Positions 62,641 to 64,000 of a DNA stretch of 64,000 nucleotides are shown here, one piece after another; the first letter of the stretch is position 1, and each line of letters opens with the position of its first letter. Under the pieces are notes generated by a model, which ran no database searches, was not told where the DNA came from, and worked only from the letters and a program-made list of their open reading frames with translations. Location of the stretch: positions 19,954 to 83,953 of the forward strand of contig CAYZQS010000002.1 of NCBI GenBank assembly GCA_964480735.1, written 5' to 3'. Position numbers and translations under genes: made by a program. The DNA comes from UBA5972 sp964480735. Its GTDB lineage: Bacteria; Pseudomonadota; Alphaproteobacteria; Rhodobacterales; Rhodobacteraceae.

Positions 62641-62680
62641 AGAGCCGCTCCGCTTATTCTGATAAAAAGGACACGGCTCT
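62641..62680. repeat. Second inverted repeat of the same intergenic element
   Basis: AGAGCCG (62641-62647) and CGGCTCT (62674-62680) are perfect 7-bp arms around 26 bases. The segment between the two repeats (CAAGTTCAAAAGGATAGAGC) is also typical of the rhizobial element, suggesting one composite unit of about 100 bases. Confidence 0.55.
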
Positions 62681-62699
62681 AAAGGGCGCAAGGGGCAAA

Positions 62700-63890
62700 A
62701 TGGCGGTCAAAGACAAAAGCATAACAATTCTGGGCGCGGGTATTGGCGGTTTGACAGCCGCCGTCGCTTTGGCCCGCCGCGGCGCCAATGTTACAGTTCT
62801 GGATCAAACGCCGGAACTTGCGGATGTTGGGGCCGGCATACAGATCACGCCAAACGGCTCGGCGGTGTTTGAAGCCTTGGGTCTTGGCAGGCGGTTGCAC
62901 AACATCAGCGTGCCGCTTGAGCAGGTAGAATTGCGGGACTACCACTCCGGAAAGTCGATCCTGAATTTGCAGATGAACGACCGCAGGCACAGTAACAATA
63001 ATCCATATTTACTGGTTCATCGCGCCGATCTGATTGACATGCTGGCGGCATCGGTCAAACGGCACGGGGTGACGCTGTCGCTGGGCAAAAAAATCACCGG
63101 CGTGGCGATAGGATTTGATCAGGCGACGTTGCCGGTCGAAGACGGGCCGCAGCGGACCACAAAAATTCTGATTGGTGCGGACGGATTGCGCTCGTTGACC
63201 CGCCAGTCGGTAACGGTGGCGCGAAAACCGGAATTCACCGGACAGGTGGCATGGCGCACCACGATTGAGGCGCGGCATGTGCCGATCTATGACACGGTGC
63301 CCACGGCAACAATTTACGCGGGACCGGGGCGGCATCTGGTGACCTATCCGGTGCGCGGTGGCGCACTGATCAACATCGTTGGGGTTGAAGCGCGTGAAAG
63401 CTGGGCGGCAGAGGGCTGGAACCACCGGGATGATCCCGAAAACCTGCGCAATGCTTTTTCAGGTTTTGCACCCGAAGTAAGGCGGTTGTTGTCACTTTGT
63501 GATGACGTTTATCTTTGGGGGCTGTTTTCCCATCCGGTGGCCGAGAGCTGGCACCAAAGCGGCGTGGCGATTTTGGGCGACGCGGCCCATCCGATGCTGC
63601 CACATTTGGCCCAGGGTGCCAATATGGCGGTCGAGGATGCCTGGGTTCTGGCCACCGAAATGGACCGGCACGATGATCTGCAACATGCCTTTGCCGCCTA
63701 CCAAAAGGCCCGAAAAAAGCGGGTGGCGCGGGTGGTGAAAGCCTCGCGCGGGAATACGCGAATTTACCAAATGCGCGGCGGTTTGCAGCGCGCGGTCGTG
63801 CACGGCGGCATGCGCCTGATGGGACGGTTTGCACCCGGGCGGGCGGCTTCACGGTTTGACTGGTTGTACGGGGTGGATGTGACGCGGTAA
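62700..63890 (+). CDS. FAD-dependent monooxygenase (salicylate-hydroxylase-like)
   Basis: A 396-residue group A flavoprotein monooxygenase. ILGAGIGGLTAAVALARRG is the FAD-binding motif near residue 10, DVGAGIQITPNGS and IGADGLRSLTR the central motifs and AILGDAAHPMLPHLAQGANM the second FAD contact. The family hydroxylates aromatic acids such as salicylate or 3-hydroxybenzoate using NAD(P)H. AGGGGC precedes the ATG. It is separated from dksA by a terminator and repeat and has no neighbouring ring-cleavage gene, so its substrate is open. Confidence 0.87.
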   Translation: MAVKDKSITILGAGIGGLTAAVALARRGANVTVLDQTPELADVGAGIQITPNGSAVFEALGLGRRLHNISVPLEQVELRDYHSGKSILNLQMNDRRHSNNNPYLLVHRADLIDMLAASVKRHGVTLSLGKKITGVAIGFDQATLPVEDGPQRTTKILIGADGLRSLTRQSVTVARKPEFTGQVAWRTTIEARHVPIYDTVPTATIYAGPGRHLVTYPVRGGALINIVGVEARESWAAEGWNHRDDPENLRNAFSGFAPEVRRLLSLCDDVYLWGLFSHPVAESWHQSGVAILGDAAHPMLPHLAQGANMAVEDAWVLATEMDRHDDLQHAFAAYQKARKKRVARVVKASRGNTRIYQMRGGLQRAVVHGGMRLMGRFAPGRAASRFDWLYGVDVTR

Positions 63891-63913
63891 TTGACCGGAC
63901 ATATATTGTTATC

Positions 63914-63927
63914 CCCGCGAAAGCGGG
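63914..63927. repeat. Short dispersed palindrome / possible terminator
   Basis: CCCGC and GCGGG pair around GAAA, 23 bases after the monooxygenase stop. The sequence CCCGCGAAAGCGGG is a widely dispersed intergenic palindrome in proteobacteria. Without a T-run it is a weak terminator at best. Confidence 0.5.
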
Positions 63928-64000
63928 AACCTCGCTCAAGAGGGCGCTAGAGCTTCGGACATTTATTCTGCAACATAGTTTGCTGCCTTGAAGTAGTTCT

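Overview
The window looks like a draft or metagenome-assembled chromosome of an alphaproteobacterium. Supporting signs are a DksA protein with one Cys instead of a four-Cys zinc site, BetI-type regulation, Reb proteins beside a sigma factor, roseobacter/rhizobial-type amine and betaine catabolic families, and a rhizobial-style palindromic repeat near the end. Five runs of exactly 100 N (2447, 13739, 14961, 39624, 55239) are scaffold placeholders. Four of them cut genes. There are no rRNAs, no CRISPR arrays and no intact insertion sequences; one tRNA (Phe) is present.

Layout. (1) 1-2304: an R-body (Reb) locus with at least four tandem reb-type genes, convergent with an ECF-like sigma factor that has a long N-terminal extension. 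(2) 2815-9704, minus strand: a polyamine/amine-type ABC importer (potD-potA-potB-potC order), a BetI-like TetR repressor and a trimethylamine-dehydrogenase-family flavoprotein, mostly joined by 4-bp start/stop overlaps. (3) 10339-29534, plus strand, divergent from (2): a second trimethylamine-dehydrogenase-family enzyme, a gamma-glutamylputrescine-oxidase-like flavoprotein, two Rieske oxygenases, an amine oxidase, cupins, an Lrp regulator, glyoxalase I, two glutamine-synthetase-family ligases, an acyltransferase-like hydrolase, N-methylhydantoinase A/B, a DAO-family oxidase and a uronate-dehydrogenase-like SDR. Two similar candidate operators flank the divergent promoter region. The section reads as uptake and oxidative N-demethylation or gamma-glutamylation of quaternary/methylated amines.

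(4) 30243-43545, plus strand: twelve genes in one direction around a soluble, Cys-ligated molybdopterin oxidoreductase and a four-cluster ferredoxin subunit. With them come an FAD oxidoreductase, a TorD-type chaperone, a cytosolic parvulin, an NBP35/Mrp Fe-S carrier, a MOT1-type molybdate transporter, MoeA, a Ycf48-like propeller without signal peptide, an MBL-fold protein and two small proteins I do not recognise. This looks like an enzyme encoded with its own metal import and assembly line, and it is the best candidate for an undescribed system here.

(5) 43822-45759: an EF-G-like GTPase. (6) 45899-58720: a tightly overlapping catabolic operon with Rieske oxygenase alpha/beta, an acyl-CoA ligase, a cysteine-less thiolase of retro-aldolase type, a DUF35 protein fused to a degenerate SDR, a cyclase-family hydrolase, a MaoC hydratase, a thiolase, a FadJ-like bifunctional enzyme and a pair of acyl-CoA dehydrogenases. 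It is suited to an aromatic or polycyclic acid with a side chain. (7) 58814-63890: more housekeeping-like genes: a conserved small protein, tRNA-Phe, a hybrid-free sensor kinase, a MoxR ATPase, dksA and an FAD monooxygenase.
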